DNA of 21,698 nt, from contig JAGXII010000124.1 of assembly GCA_024635735.1 (NCBI GenBank), positions 1 through 21,698 of the forward strand, read 5' to 3'. Position numbers and translations under genes: made by a program. Under the pieces are notes generated by a model. That model was not told the origin of the DNA. It worked only from the letters and a program-made list of their open reading frames with translations, and ran no database searches. The DNA is from Christiangramia sp. GTDB taxonomy: Bacteria > Bacteroidota > Bacteroidia > Flavobacteriales > Flavobacteriaceae. Numbering within the stretch: the first letter of the stretch is position 1; each line of letters begins with the position of its first letter. Shown here one piece after another: positions 1 through 7,267 of this stretch.

Positions 1-98
1 GTTATAAACCTTAAATTTATGGCTCATTAAACTATTTATCTATACTTTAAAGTAAGAAAAAATCCTGTAAAACACCAACTTTAAGAACACCTATAAAC

Positions 99-129
99 AA
101 AAAAAAACTGTCTCAGATTAATGAGACAG
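99..129 (-). terminator. Intrinsic terminator of the YtxH/holin/DUF6327 operon
   Basis: An 8-bp perfect stem, CTGTCTCA at 108-115 pairing with TGAGACAG at 122-129, has a 6-nt loop. Read on the minus strand it is followed by a run of nine T (the A-run at 99-107). It lies about 25 nt past the stop of the last gene in the minus-strand operon, so it is a textbook Rho-independent terminator for that operon. Confidence 0.88.
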
Positions 130-155
130 CTTCTTTTATTTATATAAAATGGAAT

Positions 156-392
156 TTACTTCTTACGGGAAGATGTTACCACTTTTTTAATTCCGAATAT
201 CTTTGAAACCGCTTTGAGAACTAATGCTTTTTGAATGATCGCTCCAACGGTACCGCCAATAAGCGACATAGGCGATAACGATTCTTTGGTTTGATCCAGA
301 CTGAGTTTGATTTCCTCCTTATCAATCTCGGTCTGAAGTTTAAGTATTTTCAGATCCTTATCTATTTCATCAAAATTGGAATACCTTCTCAT
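156..392 (-). CDS. Small DUF6327-like protein, third gene of a membrane/stress cassette
   Basis: A 78-residue protein with no catalytic motif. Residues 1-40 are charged and probably helical (rich in D, K, E). A short moderately hydrophobic stretch around 41-65 contains a GGTVGAIIQKALVL segment, and the tail is basic (KKVVTSSRKK). It resembles the small flavobacterial family named DUF6327, whose function is unknown. Its start codon overlaps the stop of the upstream holin-like gene by 4 nt (ATGA type), so the two are very probably translationally coupled. Being the last gene before a strong terminator, it shares the operon with the YtxH protein. A role at the membrane together with its partners is inferred only from that coupling. 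Confidence 0.75.
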   Translation of the reverse strand: MRRYSNFDEIDKDLKILKLQTEIDKEEIKLSLDQTKESLSPMSLIGGTVGAIIQKALVLKAVSKIFGIKKVVTSSRKK

Positions 393-751
393 TCTTTTTC
401 ATTGTCTTCAAAAACAATCGCTGAAAATTTCTTCAGCAAAAATTTCTCGATTGGCTTTTTTCCCGCAGTAAATAGAACGATTGCTGCCACAAGGTAAAAT
501 GCGCCCACGATAAAATATCCCAGGCTGGGAATTCCTGTAGCTTCGCTAATTAAGATTGCGAGGGCAAAAGAAATTAATACTCCGGCAACACTCACTAATG
601 AAATAAGAATTAAAAAGCGTACCAGTGAGGTGACGCCCTTCATTCCCGATTTAAATGCCTTTAACTTATAATAATCAGAATTACTTTGCATGTAATTCTG
701 AACATTACTGTTTAATTCATGAATACTGTCAGATAATTTTTCAAATGCCAT
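389..751 (-). CDS. Phage_holin_3_6 (DUF1469)-like inner membrane protein
   Basis: A 120-residue protein with an amphipathic N-terminal helix (about 1-35) and two hydrophobic transmembrane segments at about 43-68 and 75-97, joined by a short loop (SEATGIPSLGY). A basic stretch (KKPIEKFLLKKF) follows and the tail is acidic. This architecture is typical of the Phage_holin_3_6/DUF1469 family. Despite the name, most chromosomal members are not phage holins and lie beside YtxH-type genes in stress-related operons. Here it is 7 nt downstream of the YtxH gene and overlaps the next gene by 4 nt. No phage genes are nearby, so a lysis role is unlikely. Confidence 0.8.
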   Translation of the reverse strand: MAFEKLSDSIHELNSNVQNYMQSNSDYYKLKAFKSGMKGVTSLVRFLILISLVSVAGVLISFALAILISEATGIPSLGYFIVGAFYLVAAIVLFTAGKKPIEKFLLKKFSAIVFEDNEKE

Positions 752-758
752 AAAGGTG

Positions 759-1133
759 TTATACTACGGCTTTATCTGGTGACTTTCCAGAAGATTTGCC
801 AGTTTTATCTTTTTGCAATTTAGCATTTTGTTTTCGAAATTCCTCAAGTTTGTTTTCCATTGCGGTCAAAATATCATCTGCTTTGTGACTGGCAGAAGAA
901 AGTGTTTCTTCAAGTCTTTCCTCAAAATCAACTTTTGCTTTCTTAGCTTTTTCACTCAAGTTAGAGGATGTTTCATTATATCTTTTATTAAGACGACCCT
1001 GAGCCTCCTGAGCATCTTTTCGGAGCTTTTTTCGGGTTTTTTCACCACTATCTGGTGCGTAAAGTAAACCGATACCTGCTCCTATTGCAGCTCCCGTAAC
1101 TAATGCTAAAAGAGTATTTCCTGTATTTGCCAT
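759..1133 (-). CDS. YtxH domain-containing protein
   Basis: A 124-residue protein. Residues about 4-26 form a glycine/alanine-rich membrane segment (LLALVTGAAIGAGIGLLYAP), immediately followed by the charged SGEKTRKKLRKD motif typical of YtxH. The remainder, about 35-112, is a long highly charged helix likely to form a coiled coil, with a lysine/serine-rich end. YtxH proteins are small envelope-associated proteins, best known as general-stress proteins in Gram-positives; the biochemical role is unknown. It is the first gene of the three-gene minus-strand operon. A TAnnTTTG-type -7 element lies about 30 nt upstream of the ATG. Confidence 0.85.
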   Translation of the reverse strand: MANTGNTLLALVTGAAIGAGIGLLYAPDSGEKTRKKLRKDAQEAQGRLNKRYNETSSNLSEKAKKAKVDFEERLEETLSSASHKADDILTAMENKLEEFRKQNAKLQKDKTGKSSGKSPDKAVV

Positions 1134-1163
1134 AAGTTTTTGAATTTTAAATTATTATTCACT

Positions 1164-1171
1164 CAAAGATA
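1164..1171 (-). promoter_or_regulatory. Candidate -7 element (TATCTTTG) for the YtxH operon
   Basis: On the minus strand the sequence TATCTTTG fits the Bacteroidota -7 consensus TAnnTTTG, about 30 nt upstream of the YtxH start. No TTG is visible 17-23 nt further upstream, so only half of the usual promoter is recognisable. Confidence 0.4.
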
Positions 1172-1259
1172 AGGGTTGATACCACCTTTGGTTGTTAATA
1201 ACCGGTTAATATGTTAAAATCCTTTGCTAAATTATTCTTAAATGAAACAAAAAATTAAA

Positions 1260-2939
1260 TTAATTTTTCTTCTTAGCCCAGGAATCACGAAGACTTACCG
1301 TCCTATTGAAAACAGGATTTTCAGGTGTAGAATCTTTATCTACGCAAAAATATCCTATACGCTGAAACTGAACTTTATCCAGGATTTGTGCATCCTTAAG
1401 ACTTGGTTCAAGATAACCTGTCACAACCTTTAAAGAATCAGGGTTTACAAAGTCAAGATAATCCCTTTCCTTGTCTCCATCCGGCTCTTCTTCTGTAAAC
1501 AAACGGTCATAAAGCCTGACTTCTGCCTCCACAGCGTGTTTAACAGATACCCAGTGAAGCGTTCCTTTTACTTTTCTCATAGATTCTTCGGTACCGCTTC
1601 CACTCTTACTTTTTGGATCGTAGGTACAGTGAATTTCAGTAATATTACCGTCCTGATCTTTCACCACATCTTCCCCTTTAATGATGTATGCATTCTTTAA
1701 TCTCACTTCCTTTCCGAGCGTAAGTCTAAAGAATTTACGGTTCGCGCTTTCTTTGAAATCTTCCTGTTCTATATATAATTCTCTTGAAAAAGGAACCTGT
1801 CTTGAACCGGCCGATTCATCTTCAGGGTTATTTTCAGCCTCCAGCCATTCCTCTTTATCGTCAGGATAGTTGGTGATAATTAGTTTTACCGGATCCAGAA
1901 CTGCCATAGCTCTTGGAGCTACTTTATTAAGATCTTCCCTGGCACAAAATTCAAGATGGGCAACGTCTATGATATTCTCACGTTTACCAACACCAATGGA
2001 ATCGGCAAATTTACGGATAGAATCCGGAGTATATCCACGTCGTCTAAGCCCCGATATAGTAGGCATTCTTGGATCATCCCAGGAATCTACAAATCCCTTT
2101 TCTACCAACTGTAATAATTTTCTTTTACTAACAATGGTATGGCTTAAATTTCTTCTTGCAAATTCTCGTTGCTTTGGTTTAAAATCATCAGGTTTACTAA
2201 CCTTTTCTATAAACCAGTTATAAAGTTCACGATGAGGCAAAAATTCCAGGGTACAAAAGGAATGGGAAACATGCTCAATAAAATCACTTTGCCCGTGAGC
2301 CCAATCATACATTGGATAAATCTTCCAGGAATCTCCTGTACGATGATGGTTTTTATGTAAACCTCTGTACATCACAGGATCTCTCATAAGCATATTAGGA
2401 GATGCCATATCTATTTTAGCACGAAGCACATGACCACGTTCAGGAGTTTCCCCGTTTTTCATCTTTTCGAAAATGTCCAGGTTCTCCTCTACAGCCCGGT
2501 TTCTGTAAGGACTTTCCGTTCCCGGCTGCGTAGGAGTTCCTTTTTGTTCAGCTATTTCTTCAGAAGTCTGGCTGTCAACATAAGCTTCACCTCTTTTAAT
2601 CATTTCTAAAGCCCAGTCGTATAGCTGCTGAAAATAATCTGATGCATAACACTCTTCAGCCCATTTAAAACCAAGCCAGAGAATATCCTTTTTAATCGCA
2701 TCTACGTATTCCTGTTCTTCTTTGGTTGGGTTCGTATCGTCAAACCTAAGATTTACCGGCGCGCTATATCGCTCTCCAAGCCCGAAATTAAGGCAAATTG
2801 AAGAGGCGTGCCCTATATGAAGATACCCGTTAGGTTCTGGTGGAAAACGAAATTTAAGGCTTTCCCTTTTATAATTAGAATTTATATCTTCTTCAATAAT
2901 TTGCTCAATAAAATTGAGTGATCTTTTCCCTTCAGCCAT
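1260..2939 (-). CDS. glnS: Glutaminyl-tRNA synthetase
   Basis: A class I aminoacyl-tRNA synthetase of 559 residues that charges tRNA-Gln with glutamine using ATP, in the cytoplasm. The first signature is PNGYLHIGHAS, with HIGH at residues 41-44. The FDDTNP motif is at 66-71 and the KMSKS-equivalent appears as VSKRK at about 270-274. The C-terminal half (about 340-550) is the anticodon-binding double beta-barrel. Length is close to the 554 residues of the E. coli enzyme. The FDDTNP and VSKRK forms fit GlnRS rather than bacterial GluRS. The family is known to derive from a eukaryotic lineage and to occur in only some bacteria, Bacteroidota among them. The gene appears monocistronic and is divergent from folB, with a possible -7 element 21 nt upstream. 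Confidence 0.97.
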   Translation of the reverse strand: MAEGKRSLNFIEQIIEEDINSNYKRESLKFRFPPEPNGYLHIGHASSICLNFGLGERYSAPVNLRFDDTNPTKEEQEYVDAIKKDILWLGFKWAEECYASDYFQQLYDWALEMIKRGEAYVDSQTSEEIAEQKGTPTQPGTESPYRNRAVEENLDIFEKMKNGETPERGHVLRAKIDMASPNMLMRDPVMYRGLHKNHHRTGDSWKIYPMYDWAHGQSDFIEHVSHSFCTLEFLPHRELYNWFIEKVSKPDDFKPKQREFARRNLSHTIVSKRKLLQLVEKGFVDSWDDPRMPTISGLRRRGYTPDSIRKFADSIGVGKRENIIDVAHLEFCAREDLNKVAPRAMAVLDPVKLIITNYPDDKEEWLEAENNPEDESAGSRQVPFSRELYIEQEDFKESANRKFFRLTLGKEVRLKNAYIIKGEDVVKDQDGNITEIHCTYDPKSKSGSGTEESMRKVKGTLHWVSVKHAVEAEVRLYDRLFTEEEPDGDKERDYLDFVNPDSLKVVTGYLEPSLKDAQILDKVQFQRIGYFCVDKDSTPENPVFNRTVSLRDSWAKKKN

Positions 2940-2959
2940 AACTGTTTTAAAATAAAAGG

Positions 2960-2967
2960 CAAATTTA
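2960..2967 (-). promoter_or_regulatory. Candidate -7 element (TAAATTTG) for glnS
   Basis: TAAATTTG on the minus strand matches TAnnTTTG and sits 21 nt upstream of the glnS ATG, in the 135-bp gap shared with the divergent folB promoter. No clear TTG -33 element is seen at the usual distance. Confidence 0.4.
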
Positions 2968-3030
2968 TCAAAATTTAAGTCGATAGTAGCAGTAAGTATG
3001 TAATACTATTTCGGAAAAAGAGGATATTAA

Positions 3031-3061
3031 TTGAAATACATCAATACAGAACTTATCTTTG
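3031..3061 (+). promoter_or_regulatory. Bacteroidota-type promoter of folB
   Basis: TTG at 3031-3033 and TATCTTTG at 3054-3061 are separated by 20 nt, matching the TTG-N17-23-TAnnTTTG promoter of the Bacteroidota primary sigma factor. The expected transcription start is only a few nt before the folB start codon, so the mRNA leader would be very short. Confidence 0.65.
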
Positions 3062-3074
3062 CTCAAAAATTAAT

Positions 3075-3431
3075 GTGGGAGTCATAAAACTTAAGAACAT
3101 AAAAGTATTCTCTTATCATGGATGCCTGGATGAAGAAGGTAAGATTGGTAGTGATTATAGGGTAGATCTCAAAATTAAGGGAGATCTCTCCCATTCAGCC
3201 AAAACAGATAAATTAAGTGATACTATTGATTATGTTCATTTAAATAAAATCGTAAAAGAGGAAATGGCAATACGATCAAAATTACTTGAAACTGTTGCCG
3301 AAAGAATACTCTGCAGGATTATGGATGAGCTTATTATGGTTCAAAAAGCAAAGGTTGATGTTTCAAAAATTAATCCCCCTATTGGAGGAAATGTCGCAAT
3401 GGTAACGGTAAGTCGCACTAAATCACGTTAG
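3075..3431 (+). CDS. folB: Dihydroneopterin aldolase
   Basis: Converts 7,8-dihydroneopterin to 6-hydroxymethyl-7,8-dihydropterin and glycolaldehyde in folate synthesis. The 118-residue length is normal. Visible family features are IKVFSYHGC near residues 9-17, the acidic DEEGKIG segment (Glu20/Glu21) that aligns with the catalytic glutamate region, LLETVAERI with the pterin-anchoring Glu72, and KINPPIGG with the conserved Lys98. The start is GTG at 3075. The homology requires residues right up to that codon, and the overlapping ATG at 3073 is out of frame and meets a stop after four codons. It has its own promoter and is followed closely by tRNA-Cys; no other folate gene is adjacent. Confidence 0.93.
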   Translation: MGVIKLKNIKVFSYHGCLDEEGKIGSDYRVDLKIKGDLSHSAKTDKLSDTIDYVHLNKIVKEEMAIRSKLLETVAERILCRIMDELIMVQKAKVDVSKINPPIGGNVAMVTVSRTKSR

Positions 3432-3440
3432 ATTTTAGTT

Positions 3441-3468
3441 TTGAAACTTAAATTTTTTATTACATTTG
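3441..3468 (+). promoter_or_regulatory. Bacteroidota-type promoter of tRNA-Cys
   Basis: TTG at 3441-3443 and TACATTTG at 3461-3468 are separated by 17 nt, within the accepted range. The promoter starts just past the folB stop and lies 12 nt upstream of the mature tRNA 5' end, a sensible place for a tRNA promoter. Confidence 0.65.
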
Positions 3469-3480
3469 CGATCATTAAAT

Positions 3481-3554
3481 GGCATCGTGGCCGAGTGGCT
3501 AGGCAGAGGTCTGCAAAACCTTGTACAGCGGTTCGAATCCGCTCGATGCCTCCA
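3481..3554 (+). tRNA. tRNA-Cys (anticodon GCA)
   Basis: The cloverleaf folds fully. The 7-bp acceptor stem is GGCATCG (3481-3487) with CGATGCC (3544-3550). The anticodon stem GAGGT/ACCTT encloses the loop CTGCAAA with anticodon GCA. The T arm is AGCGG-TTCGAAT-CCGCT. The discriminator base is T (3551), the identity base expected for cysteine tRNAs. The CCA end is encoded (3552-3554). The G-GCCGAGTGGCTAGGC region gives a normal D arm with a short variable loop. Confidence 0.97.
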
Positions 3555-3555
3555 G

Positions 3556-3586
3556 AAAGCTTCCTTTTAAAAGGGAGCTTTTTTTA
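3556..3586 (+). terminator. Terminator after tRNA-Cys, shared with the lysE-type gene end
   Basis: AAAGCTTCCTTTT (3556-3568) pairs with AAAAGGGAGCTTT (3569-3581) with one G-T wobble, and the plus strand continues into a T-run (3579-3585). It starts right after the tRNA CCA end. Its T-run includes the stop codon of the convergent LysE-family gene, so the same hairpin may slow both transcripts, though the minus-strand T-run is weak. Confidence 0.8.
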
Positions 3587-4324
3587 TTTATCAGCTTCCG
3601 GTTCCTTTTCTATTAGATGCCCTAAATTCCCCATTATACTGTCGTTTGGAGTAATTTCATCTATCTGATCTTTAATTTCGTCTACCTGATTTGGAAATAA
3701 TCCCTGACCTATAAGGATCACACCAAAGAAAATTAGCAGAAAACTAATCGCTCTTTTCATGAAGTATATGCGGCCCGGAGTAAGTTTTCTATTCAGTTTT
3801 TTAGCAAGAAGAATTTTAGCAATATCCACTACAAGATAAGTTCCAATTACGCTTCCCAGAAAGACCGTAATCCTGTTGGATTCCATATCCATTTTAGGCC
3901 CAAAAACAATAATCACCCCCAGCCAAAATCCAAGAACACCAATATTTATAAAATTAAGTATAAAGCCTTTTGCAAATAATCCGAAATAATCACTCTTCCC
4001 CAGTTTTCTTATTTCAGGAGTTTCTTCATCGGTTTGCAGTACTTTTTTGGTTTGTAAAAAACTCATAATCCCATAAGTAGCCAGGATCATGCCCCCAAAT
4101 ATAAATAAGGCGGGATCGTCTTTTAGTCTTTCAAGAATTTTCGTGGTACTTAAATAGGCAATGGTAATAAAAACCATATCGGCCATAATCACTCCTATAT
4201 CTAAAGAAATAGCAGCTCTAAAGCCTTTAATAGCAGCGGTTTCCAATAATACAAAGAAGACAGGCCCAAGTAAGAAAGCCAAAAAAAATCCAAGGGGCAT
4301 ACCTGATAAAATGTCCTGTATCAT
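3584..4324 (-). CDS. LysE family transporter
   Basis: A 246-residue polytopic inner membrane protein with about six hydrophobic segments (roughly 8-28, 40-60, 72-90, 112-140, 150-172, 190-210). The N-terminal block GFFLAFLLGPVFFVLLETA followed by KGFRAAISLDIGVIMAD is the LysE/RhtB signature, with Gly20-Pro21 in helix one. Family members export amino acids (lysine, homoserine, threonine) or related solutes driven by proton exchange; the substrate cannot be read from sequence. A 35-residue hydrophilic acidic tail follows the last helix. The gene stands alone between the rnr terminator and tRNA-Cys and has a TAACTTTG -7 element 17 nt upstream of its ATG. Confidence 0.87.
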   Translation of the reverse strand: MIQDILSGMPLGFFLAFLLGPVFFVLLETAAIKGFRAAISLDIGVIMADMVFITIAYLSTTKILERLKDDPALFIFGGMILATYGIMSFLQTKKVLQTDEETPEIRKLGKSDYFGLFAKGFILNFINIGVLGFWLGVIIVFGPKMDMESNRITVFLGSVIGTYLVVDIAKILLAKKLNRKLTPGRIYFMKRAISFLLIFFGVILIGQGLFPNQVDEIKDQIDEITPNDSIMGNLGHLIEKEPEADK

Positions 4325-4341
4325 TCATTTCAGTTGTAATG

Positions 4342-4349
4342 CAAAGTTA
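4342..4349 (-). promoter_or_regulatory. Candidate -7 element (TAACTTTG) for the LysE-family gene
   Basis: TAACTTTG on the minus strand matches TAnnTTTG exactly, 17 nt upstream of the start codon. No TTG is seen at -33, and the upstream side is taken up by the rnr terminator. Confidence 0.45.
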
Positions 4350-4365
4350 AACTTTTAGATATTTC

Positions 4366-4402
4366 TAAAAATTATAAACCTTCAAAAGGTATATTTTGAA
4401 GG
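4366..4402 (-). terminator. Terminator of rnr
   Basis: A 9-bp stem, CCTTCAAAA (4379-4387) with TTTTGAAGG (4394-4402), has a 6-nt loop about 11 nt beyond the rnr stop. On the minus strand it is followed by a T-rich but interrupted tract (TTTATAATTTTT), consistent with a moderate intrinsic terminator. Confidence 0.72.
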
Positions 4403-4413
4403 CTTTATTCATT

Positions 4414-6621
4414 CTAATCCTCAGAATTTGCTTCTACATCTTCCTTACTTCCAAGCAAGGTAAAATCAAGATGCCTTTTAATAAGATCGGCATTTTTTAC
4501 TTTTACGTAAACTTCATCGCCTAAGGTATAGGTTTGCCCCGTACGCTTACCAATAACGGCAAATTCTTCCTGATTAAATTCGTAATGATCGTCGTTGAGA
4601 TCTCTTAACCGAATCATTCCTTCACATTTATTTTCTACTATTTCAACAAAAATTCCCCATTCGGTAACGCCGGAAATAACACCCAGGAATTCTTCATTTT
4701 CATTATCCTTCATAAATTTCACCTGCATGTATTTTATAGAATCCCTTTCAGCATTTGTGGCCAGATTTTCCATTTCGCTACTGTGGTGGCATTTATTCTC
4801 GTATTCTTCTTCGTTTGCGGAACTATCACCATCTAAATAGCGCTGTAGAAGCCGGTGTACCATCACATCAGGATATCTACGTATTGGGGATGTAAAATGT
4901 GTATAATAATCAAAAGCCAATCCATAATGCCCTATATTTTCAGTACCGTGATAGGCTTTACTCATTGTTCGAATTGTAAGAGTATCCACCATATTCTGTT
5001 CTTTTCTTCCCTGTACATCTTCTAATAATTTATTTAGAGAAGAGGTGGTGGTTTGGCGGTCTTTTAGATTCAGTTTATGTCCAAATCTTCCTACTATATT
5101 CTGAAGTGCTGCCAGTTTCTGGTCGTCTGGTTCATCATGGCATCTGTAAACAAATGTCTTTTTGGGCTGCTGTTTACCAATAAATTCTGCTACTTTTTTA
5201 TTCGCCAGTAACATGAATTCTTCAATTAATTTATTGGCATCCTTAGCTGTTTTAAAGAAAACACCTACCGGATTATTATCTTCATTAAGATTAAATTTTA
5301 CTTCAACTTTATCAAAAGAAATAGCACCATCTCTCATACGCCTGGAACGCATTTTTTTTGCAAGCCTGTTAAGAGTGGTAATCGCCTCTACTATTGAACC
5401 ACGTACGGTATAGGAATGATTTCTTATGGAAACATCATCAGGAATGGTTCCTGTAGCAGTTTCAATTATATGCTGAGCTTCTTCATAAGCGAAACGCTCG
5501 TCGGAATAAGTAACCGTTCTTCCAAACCAATGATTTTTTACATTCGCATTATCGTCTATTTCAAAAACTGCTGAAAATGTAAACTTTTCCTCATTAGGCC
5601 TTAAAGAGCAGGCATTATTTGAAAGAATTTCGGGAAGCATGGGAACCACACGATCTACCAGGTACACAGAAGTTGCTCTCTCATAAGCTTCTTCATCTAA
5701 AATCGTTCCAGGCTGCAGATAATGTGAAACATCTGCAATATGAATTCCTATTTCGTAATTTTTATTTTCGAGTTCTCTGAAACTTAAAGCATCATCAAAA
5801 TCTTTCGCATCCTTAGGATCTATTGTAAAAGTTAAAACGTCCCGCATATCACGACGTTTTTTTATCTCTTTTTCATTGATAGAAGTATCTATCTTATTAG
5901 TAAATTCCTCTATTTCTTCAGGAAAATCATGAGGTAATCCATATTGAGCAAGGATAGAATGAATTTCTGTTTGATGTTCCCCGGGAATCCCCAGAACACG
6001 ATTTATTTTTCCGAAAGGAGAATCAGCTTTTTCTGGCCATTCCTCATATTCCACCACAACTTTATCTCCATCTGAAGCTCCGTTAAGTTTATTTCCGGAA
6101 ACGAAGAAATCGGTGTACATGGAATTATCATCTATAACCACAAAACCAAAATCCTTTTTCAACTGTAGAGTCCCAATAAATTCAATTCTTTTTCTTTTCA
6201 GAATTTTAGTAATCTGTCCTTCAGATCTCTTGCTTCTTCTTCTGTTAAAAACATAAATTTCAACAGTATCTCCATCAAAAGCATTGTGCAGATCTTTATT
6301 GGCAATAAAAATATCATCTGCAAGTTCTTCCACCATCACATATCCATAACCTTTGGTAGTGAGATCTAAAACTCCAGTGTAATAATCATTACGACCTTCA
6401 ATAAGGAATTTTCCTCTTTCAACTTCATCAATCTGTTTTTTCGCAGCTAATTGAGCCAGTTTTTTAATTATCTGATTACGGCTGCTGGCATCATTAACAC
6501 CCAGAGAAGAAGCAATTTGCTTATAGTTATAGGGTTTTCCGGAATTTTTACGGAGTATATCCAAGATGCTTTTTGAGAGATTTCCTTTTATAGCAGTATT
6601 GTTTTTTTTCTTTTTATTCAT
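4414..6621 (-). CDS. rnr: Ribonuclease R
   Basis: A 735-residue processive 3'-to-5' exoribonuclease of the RNase II/RNB family that degrades structured RNA and helps in RNA quality control. Domains in order: an N-terminal winged-helix-like region (about 14-70), two cold-shock domains (about 80-140 and 148-205), the RNB catalytic domain (about 255-590) and a C-terminal S1 domain (about 643-715). The metal-binding motif TIDPKDAKDFDDA carries Asp268, Asp274, Asp276 and Asp277. HIADVSHY gives the conserved Tyr at 301, and HFTSPIRRYPD (575-585) is the family signature. The S1 domain supports RNase R rather than a truncated RNase II. The gene is monocistronic, ending at its own terminator; a direct repeat lies upstream. 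Confidence 0.97.
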   Translation of the reverse strand: MNKKKKNNTAIKGNLSKSILDILRKNSGKPYNYKQIASSLGVNDASSRNQIIKKLAQLAAKKQIDEVERGKFLIEGRNDYYTGVLDLTTKGYGYVMVEELADDIFIANKDLHNAFDGDTVEIYVFNRRRSKRSEGQITKILKRKRIEFIGTLQLKKDFGFVVIDDNSMYTDFFVSGNKLNGASDGDKVVVEYEEWPEKADSPFGKINRVLGIPGEHQTEIHSILAQYGLPHDFPEEIEEFTNKIDTSINEKEIKKRRDMRDVLTFTIDPKDAKDFDDALSFRELENKNYEIGIHIADVSHYLQPGTILDEEAYERATSVYLVDRVVPMLPEILSNNACSLRPNEEKFTFSAVFEIDDNANVKNHWFGRTVTYSDERFAYEEAQHIIETATGTIPDDVSIRNHSYTVRGSIVEAITTLNRLAKKMRSRRMRDGAISFDKVEVKFNLNEDNNPVGVFFKTAKDANKLIEEFMLLANKKVAEFIGKQQPKKTFVYRCHDEPDDQKLAALQNIVGRFGHKLNLKDRQTTTSSLNKLLEDVQGRKEQNMVDTLTIRTMSKAYHGTENIGHYGLAFDYYTHFTSPIRRYPDVMVHRLLQRYLDGDSSANEEEYENKCHHSSEMENLATNAERDSIKYMQVKFMKDNENEEFLGVISGVTEWGIFVEIVENKCEGMIRLRDLNDDHYEFNQEEFAVIGKRTGQTYTLGDEVYVKVKNADLIKRHLDFTLLGSKEDVEANSED

Positions 6622-6661
6622 TCGTTTGGTAAGTAAAGCATAAAATTAAGTCATTAAAATA

Positions 6662-6685
6662 ACCTGTAAACTATTTACCTGTAAA
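6662..6685. repeat. Direct repeat ACCTGTAAA x2 upstream of rnr
   Basis: ACCTGTAAA occurs at 6662-6670 and again at 6677-6685, a 15-nt period, in the divergent gap about 40 nt upstream of rnr. It could be a regulator site or chance in AT-rich DNA; nothing else supports a function. Confidence 0.35.
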
Positions 6686-6822
6686 GTTTTGTTAATGAAA
6701 AAACCACTCCTTTTTTCTTTTTTTTGAAAAAATTAAAAATTAATTTGTGATTATTCTTAATTTTTTCTTAATTTTAATATAACATTTCCCCTTACTTGCC
6801 CCCTTATATTTATCGTATCATT

Positions 6823-6990
6823 ATGAAAGTAAGTAAGTCAACCTGTTACGCATTTTTCTTCTTTCTTATATTTATTATAGGAATTATTTTCTTTGTTACT
6901 TACATCAACCGAAGTCTTAATAAGCGAACTGAAGTTTTTCCTGTTAACACCCAAATTATTACCGAAAAGACCACTTTAGCAAGTCAGTAA
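6823..6990 (+). CDS. Small single-pass membrane protein, unknown function
   Basis: The reading frame starting at ATG 6823 encodes 55 residues. Residues 1-8 are polar/basic (MKVSKSTC), about 9-29 form one strongly hydrophobic, Phe/Ile-rich transmembrane segment, and the remaining 25 residues are a polar tail starting with NRSLNKR. A TTG start at 6796 would add nine residues but has no support. I do not recognise the family. It lies 34 nt before the DUF2007 gene on the same strand, so it may be co-transcribed with it. Neither a clear promoter nor a ribosome binding site is visible. The translated composition looks like a real small membrane protein, but at this length it could be fortuitous. 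Confidence 0.5.
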   Translation: MKVSKSTCYAFFFFLIFIIGIIFFVTYINRSLNKRTEVFPVNTQIITEKTTLASQ

Positions 6991-7024
6991 TAAAACCTAT
7001 ATTTAAGAAGGTTAATACCTTGCT

Positions 7025-7267
7025 ATGAAAGATTATCTATGCCTTGCTACTTTTACTTACGCACACGAATATTTAGTTCTTAAACTGAAATTCGAAAATG
7101 CCGGAATACGCCATTATTTCCAGAACGAGACGTTAATTGGCTTACTGCCATTATCCTCGGTAGCCTTTGGCGGAATACGCTTAATGGTACATCCCCTGGA
7201 CATAGAAAAAGCAAAGAAAATAATTGATTCTCTAAACGACAAATCTTCTCACCTACGCATCGTATAG
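7025..7267 (+). CDS. DUF2007 (putative signal-transducing protein) domain protein
   Basis: An 80-residue soluble protein spanning a single DUF2007 domain (PF09413). Its features are a beta-alpha start with an AHEYLVLKLKFENAGI helix, then FQNETLIGLLPLSS, then GGIRLMVHPLDIEKAKKIID. The family is widespread in Bacteroidota and related to the PII-like ferredoxin-like fold; its function is unproven, and the label signal-transducing comes from fold similarity only. Just upstream, AAGGT-TAAT-ACCTT (7008-7021) can form a 5-bp hairpin overlapping the only purine-rich ribosome-binding candidate, ending 3 nt before the ATG. It may share a transcript with the small membrane protein gene before it. No terminator is clear after it. 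Confidence 0.82.
   Translation: MKDYLCLATFTYAHEYLVLKLKFENAGIRHYFQNETLIGLLPLSSVAFGGIRLMVHPLDIEKAKKIIDSLNDKSSHLRIV

Noticed and set aside
389..751. Prophage holin, suggesting a phage remnant
   Set aside because: The family name is misleading. The gene is in an operon with YtxH and DUF6327-like genes and there are no lysin, structural or integrase genes in the window.
3441..3668. 75-codon plus-strand open frame across tRNA-Cys
   Set aside because: It runs through the complete tRNA and its terminator and into the antisense of the LysE-family gene, so it is not a gene.
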